From UBA830 sp038146925 (GTDB lineage Bacteria; Pseudomonadota; Alphaproteobacteria; MPNO01; UBA830): 64,000 nucleotides of DNA. Shown here one piece after another: positions 42,950-51,713 of the stretch. Where the stretch lies: NCBI GenBank assembly GCA_038146925.1, contig JAYQSP010000008.1, forward strand, positions 248,001-312,000, written 5' to 3'. The position numbers and the translations under genes were made by a program. The notes beneath the pieces were generated by a model that had not been told where the DNA came from, did not search any database, and saw only the letters and a program-made list of their open reading frames with translations. Position 1 is the stretch's first letter. The number at the start of each line of letters is the position of its first letter.

Positions 42950-43363
42950 TCAGCCGGACCTGTGTTTCGACGCCAGGAAAATCAGATCCGCCTCGGTGCG
43001 GGACAGACGCCAGCCGTCGATGGACACTGTCCTACCGTAATCGAAATCAGTTTTTATACGGTCGACCAGCATGTGCCGCACGATTTCCGGTTTCTCCGAT
43101 CCAGTCGCCGCCAGTTTCGAAAGGATCTCCCGTTCGAGAGCGTCGACCCTGCTGGGCGTATCGGATTGCGATCCGACGGCCTCGGCGGTTCGGCGCGTCA
43201 TAGCGTTGGCGGGAACAATCCCGGCGAGCAAAGTCCCGAGGTCGTGTTGTGGGTATGAAAAGGCGAAGCCCGTCCTGCCAGCCAGCGGAGCAAGACCCAG
43301 GCCGCCCAGAAACGCGGACGCCAAGCGTATGAATTTCCGTCTCTTGATATCCCGCAAGGTCAA
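42950..43363 (-). CDS. Tat-signal small subunit of a GMC dehydrogenase (fructose/glucose dehydrogenase gamma-like)
   Basis: 137 residues. A twin-arginine-like signal DIKRRKFIRLASAFLGGLGLAP (in part) begins at residue 5, and the C-terminus DGWRLSRTEADLIFLASK is the conserved tail of fructose dehydrogenase/FAD-glucose dehydrogenase small subunits. In those systems the small subunit is needed for folding and for hitch-hiker export of the GMC subunit. The gap to the GMC gene is one base. A cytochrome c subunit, the usual third partner, is not seen. Confidence 0.75.
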   Translation of the reverse strand: MTLRDIKRRKFIRLASAFLGGLGLAPLAGRTGFAFSYPQHDLGTLLAGIVPANAMTRRTAEAVGSQSDTPSRVDALEREILSKLAATGSEKPEIVRHMLVDRIKTDFDYGRTVSIDGWRLSRTEADLIFLASKHRSG

Positions 43364-43626
43364 TTTCTACTGGTTCGATTCCGGAGAACGGGCTATGGGT
43401 GATTTGTTTTGAGACAAATTCACTTCATGCGCAAGTTGCCAGATCAAACCGGTTCCGACAGCCTGCCGGAACGACGTTTGCCATTTACGCGCTTGCGACC
43501 GCTACAGTTGGGATTCTTCGGTCCAGTATCCCCAGATTGCGCGAAACCTGCCGCGATCTTTTCGCCGAACTCGACGTTGGCGGCTGAGACAATCCGTTCA
43601 ATCTGGCGACCTACGTACTCGACATC

Positions 43627-43983
43627 ATGCCGTATAAGTCGCGGAGAACCCACGAAGCGCCGGAGATTTTCATCAAGGACCGGTTCTGGCGGTGGCGTAT
43701 GATCGGCGGGCATCCGCCCGAGATCGGGTTTCCGCACCATCGCAGGCTGTGCGAACTGAATGACGGCGAACTGCATTTCTATCAGAAGGATGCCCACATC
43801 GGGCTCGAGCGGCGGAACTGTAATTCGAGATCGGATCTGGGACGGAAGAAAATGACGGAAAGCGAAGCCGGGTTCGGGATTTTCCGGACCGATACGATTG
43901 CCGCGCGAGAGATCATCGTCACCTCCGACACGCTGCTGGCGGAGAAGCGCGCGCAGGTTCTCCAGCCACTGAGGCAGGCCTGA
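43627..43983 (+). CDS. Unrecognised protein, possibly a gene with a decayed 5' half
   Basis: 118 codons from ATG 43627 to TGA, ending one base before the methyltransferase start. It contains IFIKDRFWRWRMIGGHPPE and AGFGIFRTDTIAAREIIV, with no recognised domain, and has no ribosome site. In the same phase upstream, DNPFNLATYVLDIMPYK precedes the ATG, then a TGA at 43585-43587, then a further open stretch back to 43399 (RLRETCRDLFAELDVGG before the stop). The gene may once have been near 195 codons. An antisense frame is also open but has worse codon use. Bases 43364-43398 hold nothing recognisable. Confidence 0.4.
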   Translation: MPYKSRRTHEAPEIFIKDRFWRWRMIGGHPPEIGFPHHRRLCELNDGELHFYQKDAHIGLERRNCNSRSDLGRKKMTESEAGFGIFRTDTIAAREIIVTSDTLLAEKRAQVLQPLRQA

Positions 43984-43984
43984 T

Positions 43985-44737
43985 ATGCGGGGCGTATTAG
44001 ACAGGCTGGTCCGGCCGCTCGGATATCGCGTCGTCCGCCGCCGGCCGAAGCTGGATCCGGATATTGCGACCGATGCCGATTTCATGCGCATCTACGAAAC
44101 CTGCGATCCCTTCACGATGACCTCCATCGAGCGGATGTACGGGCTGTACAAAGCGGTCCGCTACGTCGTCGAACAGGATATTCCCGGCGATATCGTCGAA
44201 TGCGGCGTCTGGATGGGGGGCAGTGCGATGGTCGCGGCGATGACGCTGGATCTGGTGGGCGATACGTCGCGCGATCTGTATCTCTACGACACATTCGAAG
44301 GCATGACGCCGCCGACCGATCACGACGTCAATCACGAGGGTGTCCACGCGAATGATTTTCTCGATCCGGACGACCGGGTCGACGGGGAATCGAATGTCTG
44401 GGCCTATGCCTCGCTGGAAACCGTGCGGCGCAATCTGGATCACACAGGCGTCGCCCGCGACCGGTTCCACCTTATCAAGGGCAAGGTCGAGGATACCATT
44501 CCCGACCGGATGCCGGATGCCATTTCCTTGCTGCGTCTCGATACCGACTGGTACGAATCCACGGCGCACGAGCTGAAACATATGTATCCCGCGCTGTCGA
44601 CCGGCGGGGTGCTGATCATTGACGATTACGGCCACTGGCGCGGATCGCGCGAGGCCACAGACGAGTACTTCGCGGCCAATACCGGTGTTCTGCTGAACCG
44701 GCTGGATTATTCCGGGCGGATTGCCGTCAAGCGCTGA
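43985..44737 (+). CDS. TylF/MycF-like (macrocin O-methyltransferase family) protein
   Basis: 250 residues. PGDIVECGVWMGGSAMVAAM is the SAM-binding entry, LYLYDTFEGMTPPTD follows, and LLRLDTDWYESTAHELKHMYP with GGVLIIDDYGHWRGSREATDEYF (in part) supplies the acidic metal-binding residues of TylF/MycF. Family members methylate sugar hydroxyls of macrolides, but homologues outside antibiotic clusters are common in surface-polysaccharide loci. It follows the unrecognised ORF by one base and is probably co-expressed. Confidence 0.88.
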   Translation: MRGVLDRLVRPLGYRVVRRRPKLDPDIATDADFMRIYETCDPFTMTSIERMYGLYKAVRYVVEQDIPGDIVECGVWMGGSAMVAAMTLDLVGDTSRDLYLYDTFEGMTPPTDHDVNHEGVHANDFLDPDDRVDGESNVWAYASLETVRRNLDHTGVARDRFHLIKGKVEDTIPDRMPDAISLLRLDTDWYESTAHELKHMYPALSTGGVLIIDDYGHWRGSREATDEYFAANTGVLLNRLDYSGRIAVKR

Positions 44738-44748
44738 AGACCGGGCTC

Positions 44749-45198
44749 CTATCCCCGTTTCGCCGCCTGTACGACCCGCTCCAGGTAGTCCAGAAACGTC
44801 GATCTGTCTTTCTTGCCGAACGGTTTCGGGCCGCCGGTGATCTCGCCCGACGAGCGCAGATCCGTCATGAGGTTCCGCGTCGCCAGCACGGCCCCTATCG
44901 AGCGTTCGTCCAGGACCTCGCCATTGGGGCGGATGACCCTTGCGCCGTTTTCGATACAGCGCGCCGCCAGCGGGATATCGTTCGTGACCGCGATGTCGCC
45001 CGCGCCAATACGCTCCGCGATCCAGTCATCGGCGGCGTCCGACCCCTGGTCCACGATCACGGTGGCGACCAGCGGATGCGGGTTCGGGCGTATGCCGCCG
45101 TCGCTCACCATATGAACGGCAAGCCTGTGTCTGTCGGCGACCCGGACGACTTCTTCCTTTACCGGGCAGGCATCTGCATCAACGTATATTTCGGTCAT
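44749..45198 (-). CDS. yaiI: YaiI/YqxD (DUF188) family protein
   Basis: 149 residues. YVDADACPVKEEVVRVADRH, VDQGSDAADDWIAERIGAGD and AVTNDIPLAARCIENGARV plus the C-terminal TGGPKPFGKKDRSTFLDYLE (in part) are diagnostic for the conserved YaiI family, a PIN-like fold of uncertain, perhaps nuclease, function. The usual length is kept. It is convergent with the methyltransferase and divergent from the GMC gene. Confidence 0.93.
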   Translation of the reverse strand: MTEIYVDADACPVKEEVVRVADRHRLAVHMVSDGGIRPNPHPLVATVIVDQGSDAADDWIAERIGAGDIAVTNDIPLAARCIENGARVIRPNGEVLDERSIGAVLATRNLMTDLRSSGEITGGPKPFGKKDRSTFLDYLERVVQAAKRG

Positions 45199-45283
45199 CG
45201 GGGACGCTTTGTGAAACCGTTGCGAACCGCGCTATTATGTCATATCGGGATCACCACAAGAAACGTAGGGGAGACGGCACACA

Positions 45284-46918
45284 ATGGCCGGGACGAAGGA
45301 ATACGATTACATCATTGTGGGCGCGGGCAGCGCCGGGTGCATGCTGGCCTACCGGCTGGGCGCGGATCCGAACAACCGGATTCTCGTCCTGGAAGCGGGC
45401 GGTCCCGACACCGATCCCCTGATCCACATCCCGCTCGGGCTCGGCAAGATGCATGACAAGCGCGCCCATGACTGGGGGTACGACGCCGAGCCCGAACAGC
45501 GACTGAACGGCCGCGAAATCGAGGCCATGCGCGGCAAGGTGGTCGGTGGGTCGTCGTCGATCAACGTCATGGCCTATGTGCGCGGTCATCGCGGCGATTA
45601 CGACCGATGGGCCGATAACGGCGCCACGGGCTGGTCCTATGCCGACGTGCTGCCCTATTTCCGCCGAATGGAGTCCTGGCAGGGCGGTGAGGATACCTGG
45701 CGCGGCGGCGACGGGCCATTGAACACCCAGTTTGCGAAGTCGCAGGACCCGCTTTGGGACGCCTGGATCGAAGCCGGCAAGGCTACGGGGATCGGCTACA
45801 CCGAAGACTACAACGGCGAAAAGCAGGAAGGGCTGGGGCGCAGCCAGTCGAACATCCGCGAAGGCCGCCGCCACAGCGCCGCGACGGCGTTTCTCCGTCC
45901 CGCCATGCGTCGCGGCAATGTCGATCTGCGGGTGAACACGCCGGTCAGCCGTGTCGTGATGGACGGCAAACGCGCCGTTGGCGTGGAATTCATTCGCCTC
46001 GGCCGGCCCGAAACCATCCGAGCGGCGAAGGAGGTCGTTCTCTCGGGCGGCGTGTTCAATTCGCCGCAGCTGCTGATGCTGTCCGGCATCGGTCCGGCGG
46101 ATCACCTACGCAGCGTCGGGATTGAGCCGCTCATCGATTCTCCGTATGTCGGCAAGAACCTGCAGGATCATCTCGCAGTCCAGCCAACGGCGACGCGTCC
46201 CGATCCGGGGCCATTCCGGGCGGAGATGCGTTTCGACCGCATGGCGACGTCGATCGTGCGCGCGCATCTGTTCGGTACCGGTCCGGCGACGGTGCTGCCG
46301 GGCGGGCTGCACGGGTTTCTGAAAACAAAATCCGGACTGTCGGCCACAGATATTCAGTTGCTGTTCCGCGGCGCGCCCGGGAACGCGCATCTCTGGTTCC
46401 CCGGCGTCAAACGCCCTTATCTGGACGGATTCGGGCTTCGTCCGGTGCTGCTGCATCCGGAAAGCCGCGGGGAAGTGCTACTGCGCTCCGCCGATCCGTT
46501 CGACAAAGTCCGCATCATCCAGAATTTCCTCGAAATGCCGAACGATCTGGAGACACTGCGGACCGGTGTGAAAATCGCGCGCGACCTGCTGCACCATTCG
46601 GCGCTGGACAAGTTTCGCGGCGTCGAGACGGCGCCGGGCCCCGACGCCAAGACCGACGACCAGCTCGACGACTGGATCCGCCGCACGGCCATCACCGCGC
46701 ATCATCCGTCCTGTACCACGCCGATGGGCGACAACCCGGAAGCGGTCCTGGATACCGAGTGCCGGGTAAAAGGCGCGGAGAATCTCCGCGTGGTCGATGC
46801 CTCGGCGATGCCCGACCTGGTATCCGGCAACATTCATGCCGCCGTGCTGGTGATCGCCGAAAAGGTCAGCGATCATATGCTCGGCAAACCGTATCTCGCG
46901 CCTGCGACCGGCGCCTGA
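45284..46918 (+). CDS. GMC oxidoreductase, choline dehydrogenase-like
   Basis: 544 residues. The FAD fold YDYIIVGAGSAGCMLAYRLG, GKVVGGSSSINVMAYVRGH, the GMC signature 2 (GGVFNSPQLLMLSGIGP) and the catalytic His in ITAHHPSCTTPMGDNP are all present. BetA and related alcohol dehydrogenases share this layout; betaine aldehyde dehydrogenase and BetI are not adjacent, so the substrate is an unspecified alcohol. It is an unrelated subgroup from the GMC protein at 41305. Confidence 0.93.
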   Translation: MAGTKEYDYIIVGAGSAGCMLAYRLGADPNNRILVLEAGGPDTDPLIHIPLGLGKMHDKRAHDWGYDAEPEQRLNGREIEAMRGKVVGGSSSINVMAYVRGHRGDYDRWADNGATGWSYADVLPYFRRMESWQGGEDTWRGGDGPLNTQFAKSQDPLWDAWIEAGKATGIGYTEDYNGEKQEGLGRSQSNIREGRRHSAATAFLRPAMRRGNVDLRVNTPVSRVVMDGKRAVGVEFIRLGRPETIRAAKEVVLSGGVFNSPQLLMLSGIGPADHLRSVGIEPLIDSPYVGKNLQDHLAVQPTATRPDPGPFRAEMRFDRMATSIVRAHLFGTGPATVLPGGLHGFLKTKSGLSATDIQLLFRGAPGNAHLWFPGVKRPYLDGFGLRPVLLHPESRGEVLLRSADPFDKVRIIQNFLEMPNDLETLRTGVKIARDLLHHSALDKFRGVETAPGPDAKTDDQLDDWIRRTAITAHHPSCTTPMGDNPEAVLDTECRVKGAENLRVVDASAMPDLVSGNIHAAVLVIAEKVSDHMLGKPYLAPATGA

Positions 46919-47198
46919 CCCGTCGCGGTTGCTCAGGGAAATCCGGCGCCCGATTACCCGCATATCGGATAGTGGTGCGATTTTATACTAACGGAAAAGG
47001 TGGTAGAATTCCGTTGGAAAGTGTGGGGCTTTACCGGTCGGAACGATTCAGATCCGGCCAACAGCGCTTTCCGCGCCCAGTATGCTTGCTTCGTTAGCGC
47101 GGTTCCATCAACTGAGCATGATACATACAGCCATCTACCTTGCGTCCGGACAGAGAATCCCCCAGACCTGATTTATTATTTTCGCAATCGGCTGGGAG
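46919..47198. other. Non-coding stretch upstream of the EamA remnant
   Basis: 280 bases after the GMC stop. No frame gives a recognisable protein and base composition drops in G/C compared with neighbours. I see no tRNA, clear terminator or repeat. It may be decayed sequence of the EamA gene whose C-terminus follows. Confidence 0.4.
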
Positions 47199-47454
47199 TT
47201 GTTCAGTTTGTCGGGCCTGGCCAGGGCCATCCTCTACTGGCTCTTGCGGCAGGGCAAAACGACACGCGTCACCAGCATGTTTTACCTGATGACGTCCTGT
47301 ACCGCCCTGATGGGTTGGCTGCTTTTCGGCGAAACGTTCGGCCCCGGGCGCGGCTGGCCTGACCGTGGCTGTGTTCGGATTCTGGCTGGTTTTTCATCCC
47401 GCACGCCCAACGGATGATCCTTCGGAAAACGATTCCCGCGAGGAAACAGAATGA
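47199..47454 (+). pseudogene. C-terminal remnant of an EamA/DMT transporter, frameshifted
   Basis: The frame reads ILYWLLRQGKTTRVTSMFYL and TALMGWLLFGETFGPG, the typical ninth-tenth helix region of EamA permeases. The phase then changes near 47343-47350; the next frame continues AAGLTVAVFGFWLVFHPARP and ends DSREETE with TGA at 47452-47454. That TGA overlaps the ATG of the next gene as ATGA. The upstream helices are missing, so the transporter cannot be functional. Confidence 0.72.
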
Positions 47455-48266
47455 ACATTGGGTTATCCGTCAATCACTATATATGCGGGGCGGGTGTATC
47501 GTTCCCGGTCTTCGCGGAATCGGCTGCCCGGGCCGGTCTTTCCGCTGTCGGGTTGAGCCGTGCCGCGGTCGAGGAGATGGGCGTGGCGGCGCTGAGACGC
47601 TGTCTGGCGGATCATGGGCTTGGCGTCTCGTCGCTCAACAGCGTCGGGTATTTCACCGACCCGGATCGTGTATCCGTGGACCGCGGCAATCTGATGCTTA
47701 TCGAGGCGGCGGCAGAACTGGATGCCGACGTTCTGTGCGTAATCTGCGGCGGGCTGGGCGTGCCGCCGATGCCGTTGGAGCAGGGGCATGCGCTGGTTCG
47801 CGACGGTTTCGATGCGCTTGCCCGGCGCGCCGAGCAGGAAGGAGTGAGGCTCGGCGTGGAGCCGATCCATCCTATGGATATCGGTACGAAAGGATGCGTG
47901 AATTCAGTGGCCCAGGCGCGGGCTCTGATCGACGGGTATCCGTCAGCCGGGCTGATTCTCGATTTCTATCATTCGTGGTGGGACCCGGATATGACGGCCA
48001 TTATCCGGGATTTTCCCGATGACGTGGTGCTCGTCCAGCTATGCAACATCCGGATGGACACGGGTGTCCCCGTCGGGCGCGAAACGCTTGCCGCCGGGGA
48101 TATCGATGTCGGCGCGCATCTGCATGCGGTCCTGGAGGCGGGATATCGCGGCATTTTCGAACTGGAGATCTTCGCGAAAGACATACCGGGGCGGGACCCG
48201 TTGAAAATAGTCGCCGGGTTTCCCGCTGATATATCGGCGACGATGCCCGCGGAGAAGGACATCTAG
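47451..48266 (+). CDS. Sugar-phosphate isomerase/epimerase-like TIM-barrel protein
   Basis: 271 residues. The xylose-isomerase-like barrel is shown by GLSAVGLSRAAVEEMG, VLCVICGGLGVPP, GVRLGVEPIHPMDIGTKG (with a metal-ligand Glu), LILDFYHSWWDPDM and GIFELEIFAKDI (second Glu). These residues suit divalent-metal aldose-ketose or epimerase chemistry; some relatives are inosose or AP-lyase-like. Its start was coupled to the now broken EamA transporter gene, which suggests the transporter once imported its substrate. Confidence 0.83.
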   Translation: MNIGLSVNHYICGAGVSFPVFAESAARAGLSAVGLSRAAVEEMGVAALRRCLADHGLGVSSLNSVGYFTDPDRVSVDRGNLMLIEAAAELDADVLCVICGGLGVPPMPLEQGHALVRDGFDALARRAEQEGVRLGVEPIHPMDIGTKGCVNSVAQARALIDGYPSAGLILDFYHSWWDPDMTAIIRDFPDDVVLVQLCNIRMDTGVPVGRETLAAGDIDVGAHLHAVLEAGYRGIFELEIFAKDIPGRDPLKIVAGFPADISATMPAEKDI

Positions 48267-48335
48267 CGCCGACGAGCGGTCCCCTTGCCTGATTGCCGTC
48301 GATGGGAAACAATCGCGGCCAGCAGGAGAGAGGCG

Positions 48336-49565
48336 ATGGCGACCAACACAATGAATTCGTTCGATGTCGGCGGCATCCGGCTTGCGCGGCCGTTCAAGCT
48401 GCGCCGGCTGGGTCATTTCGGTTTTTACGCAAACGATATGGATGCGTCGCTTAGGTTCTATCGCGACCTGCTCGGTTTTCAGGTCACCGATACCCTCGAT
48501 TTCGCGCCGCGCGCCCGCGATCCGAAGGATATCGAAGGGCTTGGTGAATCCCGCGGCTTCTTCATGCGCTACGGCACCGATCATCACGCTTTCGTCCTGT
48601 TTCCGTATCGGGTGCGCAAAGCCATCGACTACAACAACATGCTGGCCGACGGCGCGACCATGAACCAGATCACCTGGCAGGTCGGCAGCCTGCGCGAAGT
48701 GCGCAATGCCAGCGACTGGTTCACCGAAGTCGGGGTGAATTTCGGCCGCACCGGCCGTGATATTCCGGGATCCAACTGGCATGTGTATCCGAACGACCCG
48801 GACGGTCGCGTGAACGAACTGTTCTACGGTATCGAACAGATCGGCTGGGACGGGCTGTCCAAGCCGCAGAACATGTACGATCAGAAATTCATGGAAGCGC
48901 CGGAACTGCCCTATATGCGCGAGGCAGAGGAGGTTCGCATCGCGCGGGAAGCCAACGTCGATCTGGCTGCCGGCACGAACTCGCTCGAACAGGGAGAGGC
49001 GAAATTCGACGTCGGCGGGATCATGCTGCCGCGTCCGTTCAAGATCACCGGGATCGGGCCGGTGCGGCTGTTCACCGACAATATTACCGAAACCCTGGAG
49101 TTCTATCGCGACCGCCTCGGTTTCGTCGTGACCGAGACCGTTCGCTGGGACGGCGAGGATTGCTACTTCCTGCGCTGCACGACCGAGCATCACTCGCTTG
49201 CGCTGTATCCGATGGCGCTGCGGTCGGAACTCGGCCTGACCGAAAGGTCGACGAATATGGCGTTCGGTGTGCGTCTCAACGACTACGCGCAGCTCAAGGC
49301 CGCCATAGCCTGGCTGGAGGAGCAGGGCGTCGAGATCCGTTATTTCCCGCCCGAGCTGTTCCCCGGCATGGACTACACCGCCTTCGCCATGGATCCCGAC
49401 GGCCACGCCATCCAGCTTTACTATCACATGGAACAGCTCGGCTGGGACGGCCGCCCCCGGCCGGTTGAGCAGCGCCGCACCGTCGACAACGACAACTGGC
49501 CGGACACAATCGACGCGCTGTCTGATAGCTTTGCGGGCGAACAGTTCATGGGACCCTGGGGCTAG
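48336..49565 (+). CDS. Tandem VOC-domain protein (extradiol dioxygenase-like)
   Basis: 409 residues from MATNTMNSFDVGG at 48336 with AGGAGAGAGG upstream. It is an internal duplication: FDVGGIRLARPFKLRRLGHF (about residue 8) and FDVGGIMLPRPFKITGIGPV (about residue 225) each open a full betaalpha VOC domain with RFYRDLLGF / EFYRDRLGF and TDHHAF / TEHHSL motifs. His residues and late Glu/Asp positions could bind a metal in either half. The close LLM gene (37 bases later) suggests joint function in ring attack. The substrate is unknown. Confidence 0.85.
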   Translation: MATNTMNSFDVGGIRLARPFKLRRLGHFGFYANDMDASLRFYRDLLGFQVTDTLDFAPRARDPKDIEGLGESRGFFMRYGTDHHAFVLFPYRVRKAIDYNNMLADGATMNQITWQVGSLREVRNASDWFTEVGVNFGRTGRDIPGSNWHVYPNDPDGRVNELFYGIEQIGWDGLSKPQNMYDQKFMEAPELPYMREAEEVRIAREANVDLAAGTNSLEQGEAKFDVGGIMLPRPFKITGIGPVRLFTDNITETLEFYRDRLGFVVTETVRWDGEDCYFLRCTTEHHSLALYPMALRSELGLTERSTNMAFGVRLNDYAQLKAAIAWLEEQGVEIRYFPPELFPGMDYTAFAMDPDGHAIQLYYHMEQLGWDGRPRPVEQRRTVDNDNWPDTIDALSDSFAGEQFMGPWG

Positions 49566-49602
49566 GGCCGGTTCAATCGCGGACGGAAACGGAAACGAAT
49601 AA

Positions 49603-50748
49603 ATGAAATTCTCCTTCTTCATGATGCCGACGCATCACCCGTCGGAAAATCCGACTCTCGCCTTTCACCGGGATATCGATCTGATCCCCTATGTCGAAAG
49701 CCTGGGCTACGATTCCTTTCATATAGGCGAACATCATTCCGGTGGCTGGGAAACCATGCCGTCGCCGGAAATGGCGCTGTCGATGGCGGCGGCGAAAACC
49801 GGGCGCATCCGGCTCGGCACGTCGGTCATCAACCTGCCGTTCCATCACCCGTTCCAGGTGGCCGAACGGATCGCGTTTCTCGATCATCTTACCTATGGCC
49901 GCGCGATCCTCGGCATCGGGCCGTCCAGTCTCGTGACCGACAAAAAGCTGTTCAACATCGACAGCGCGAAGGCGCGCCGGATGATGGGAGAGGCGGCGGA
50001 CGTCATCGTTCGCCTGCTCGAAGCCGACGAGCCCATCAGCCATCACGGCGAATTCTGGCAGTTCGACGACATGCGCCTGCAGCTGAAATCCTATCAGCAG
50101 CCGCGCCTGCCGCTCGCACTGCCGACGACAGGCGGTGCGGACAGCCTGGATATGGCGGCGCGCCATGACATGGAATTATGGACGCCCTGCGGGCTGAACC
50201 GGCCCGGAGAGGGCGTGTTCACCCAGTTCTGGAGAGATTTCGAAGACGCCTGCGGACGGCATGGCAAGACGGCCGACCGCGACAAGTGGCATCTCGTCAG
50301 CAGTTTCTATCTCGCGGAAAGCCGCGAAGAGGCCTGGGCAGATGTGCGCGAAGGCATCATGCGGGAAACCGGATATTTCCTCTCGATCGGGTTCAAGCCT
50401 CTGTACCAGTCCTACGCCGATCAGCCTGTGTCGGAAATCACGGCGGCGTCCGCGGCGGAACGGCGCGACTGGGTGATCGGCACGCCGGACGACGCGATCG
50501 CCTGGATCGAAAGAAAGATCGAGCAGAACGGGAATTTCGGCGGAATTATGCTGACGACCCATGAATGGGCGGGTTCCGACAAGCTGAAACGGTCGCTCGA
50601 ACTGTTCGCGCGCTACGTCATTCCGCATTTCAACAGCGGGCGGTACAATTACCGGGCCGAGGCGGAGGTGCTCGCGAAGCAATATGCCGAGCATGGCGCA
50701 GTGTCGCTGGATGCCGAGAACCAGTCGTCGAATCTGGCCAACAAGTAG
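49603..50748 (+). CDS. LLM-class flavin-dependent oxidoreductase (copy 2)
   Basis: 381 residues starting MKFSFFMMPTHHPSENP. Luciferase-like motifs are FHIGEHHSGGWE, IRLGTSVINLPFHHPFQVAERIAFLDHLTYGRAILGIGPSS (in parts), and the C-terminal TTHEWAG with a barrel-closing helix. The sequence differs clearly from the LLM protein at 2720, so the two do not descend from a recent duplication. It needs reduced flavin supplied by a reductase not encoded here. Confidence 0.9.
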   Translation: MKFSFFMMPTHHPSENPTLAFHRDIDLIPYVESLGYDSFHIGEHHSGGWETMPSPEMALSMAAAKTGRIRLGTSVINLPFHHPFQVAERIAFLDHLTYGRAILGIGPSSLVTDKKLFNIDSAKARRMMGEAADVIVRLLEADEPISHHGEFWQFDDMRLQLKSYQQPRLPLALPTTGGADSLDMAARHDMELWTPCGLNRPGEGVFTQFWRDFEDACGRHGKTADRDKWHLVSSFYLAESREEAWADVREGIMRETGYFLSIGFKPLYQSYADQPVSEITAASAAERRDWVIGTPDDAIAWIERKIEQNGNFGGIMLTTHEWAGSDKLKRSLELFARYVIPHFNSGRYNYRAEAEVLAKQYAEHGAVSLDAENQSSNLANK

Positions 50749-50840
50749 TCCGGCATCGCGGCGCTTCAGCCGCCGGTCAGGTAATCCTGAAGCACGACGG
50801 AGCGGTTGAAAAAAAGGTGTTTGCGAAATGAAATGGTGCG

Positions 50841-51713
50841 ATGGCTGAGTTTTTACCTCTGTCCGACGGCTTCGCGGCGGAGTGGATCGATCTCGATATC
50901 TCCGCGCCCATGACCGAACAAACCCGCGCAGAGATCGTCGGCGCGATGGACCGCCATGGCGTCTGCGTTTTTCGCAATGATGCGCCGGTTTCCGACGAGG
51001 CTCATCTGGCGTTTGGACGCGCTTTCGGCCCACTGATGCGCCAGCGTATGCAGCAAACGGTGTCTGGCCGGGGAATCCGGTTATCCACTGACGAACTGAT
51101 CGATGTCGGCAATCTGGACGAGAACGGCGAAATTCACGCGGCCGACGATCCCAGGCGTAAGTTCCACAAGGGTAATCTGCTTTGGCACTCCGACGTGACG
51201 TTCGATGCGGTGCGGGCGACGTATTCGCTACTGGTCGCGCATGTCGTGCCGCCGGGCGGTGCGGACACGGAATTTGCGGACATGAAGGCCGCGTATGACG
51301 ACCTGCCGGATCGCATCAAGGAGCGGGTCGACGGACTGACCGCCGAGCATTCCATCTGGTATTCGCGGAAACTCGGCGGCATGGACGACGTCAGCGAGGA
51401 GGCCAAGGCGACCCGCCCGCCTGCATGTCACCCCCTGGTCAACGTCAATCCGCGCACCGGGCGGAAATCGCTATATCTGGCCAGCCACGCATCGCACATT
51501 CCGGAACTGCCCGAATCGGAAGGACGTGCGTTGCTGGACGAGCTGACTTCTCATGCGACACAGCCGAAATACGTCTACCGCCACGAATGGCAGGTTGGCG
51601 ATGTCGTGATGTGGGACAATTTGCAGACCATGCATCGCGGCGTGCCGTTCGACGACGTATCCCATCCGCGCGACATGCGCCGCGTGACCGTGCTGGAGGA
51701 CGTCGTCGCCTAA
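50841..51713 (+). CDS. TauD/TfdA-family Fe(II)/2-oxoglutarate dioxygenase
   Basis: 290 residues. The facial triad is visible as His and Asp in LLWHSDVTF and the distal His in TMHRGVPF; the 2-oxoglutarate Arg is in DMRRVTVLED. The family hydroxylates C-H bonds next to sulfonate, ether or similar groups, releasing a leaving group by decomposition (taurine and 2,4-D are known substrates). It is the last gene before the convergent MFS gene, which it overlaps by three bases. Confidence 0.92.
   Translation: MAEFLPLSDGFAAEWIDLDISAPMTEQTRAEIVGAMDRHGVCVFRNDAPVSDEAHLAFGRAFGPLMRQRMQQTVSGRGIRLSTDELIDVGNLDENGEIHAADDPRRKFHKGNLLWHSDVTFDAVRATYSLLVAHVVPPGGADTEFADMKAAYDDLPDRIKERVDGLTAEHSIWYSRKLGGMDDVSEEAKATRPPACHPLVNVNPRTGRKSLYLASHASHIPELPESEGRALLDELTSHATQPKYVYRHEWQVGDVVMWDNLQTMHRGVPFDDVSHPRDMRRVTVLEDVVA

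Noticed and set aside
43444..44091. 215-codon minus-strand ORF over the unrecognised gene
   Set aside because: It overlaps the start of the TylF-like gene and has poor codon use compared with the plus frame.
50760..50815. Minus-strand gene tail reading RSVVLQDYLTGG before the TauD gene
   Set aside because: Too short and with no identifiable family; coding nature cannot be supported.
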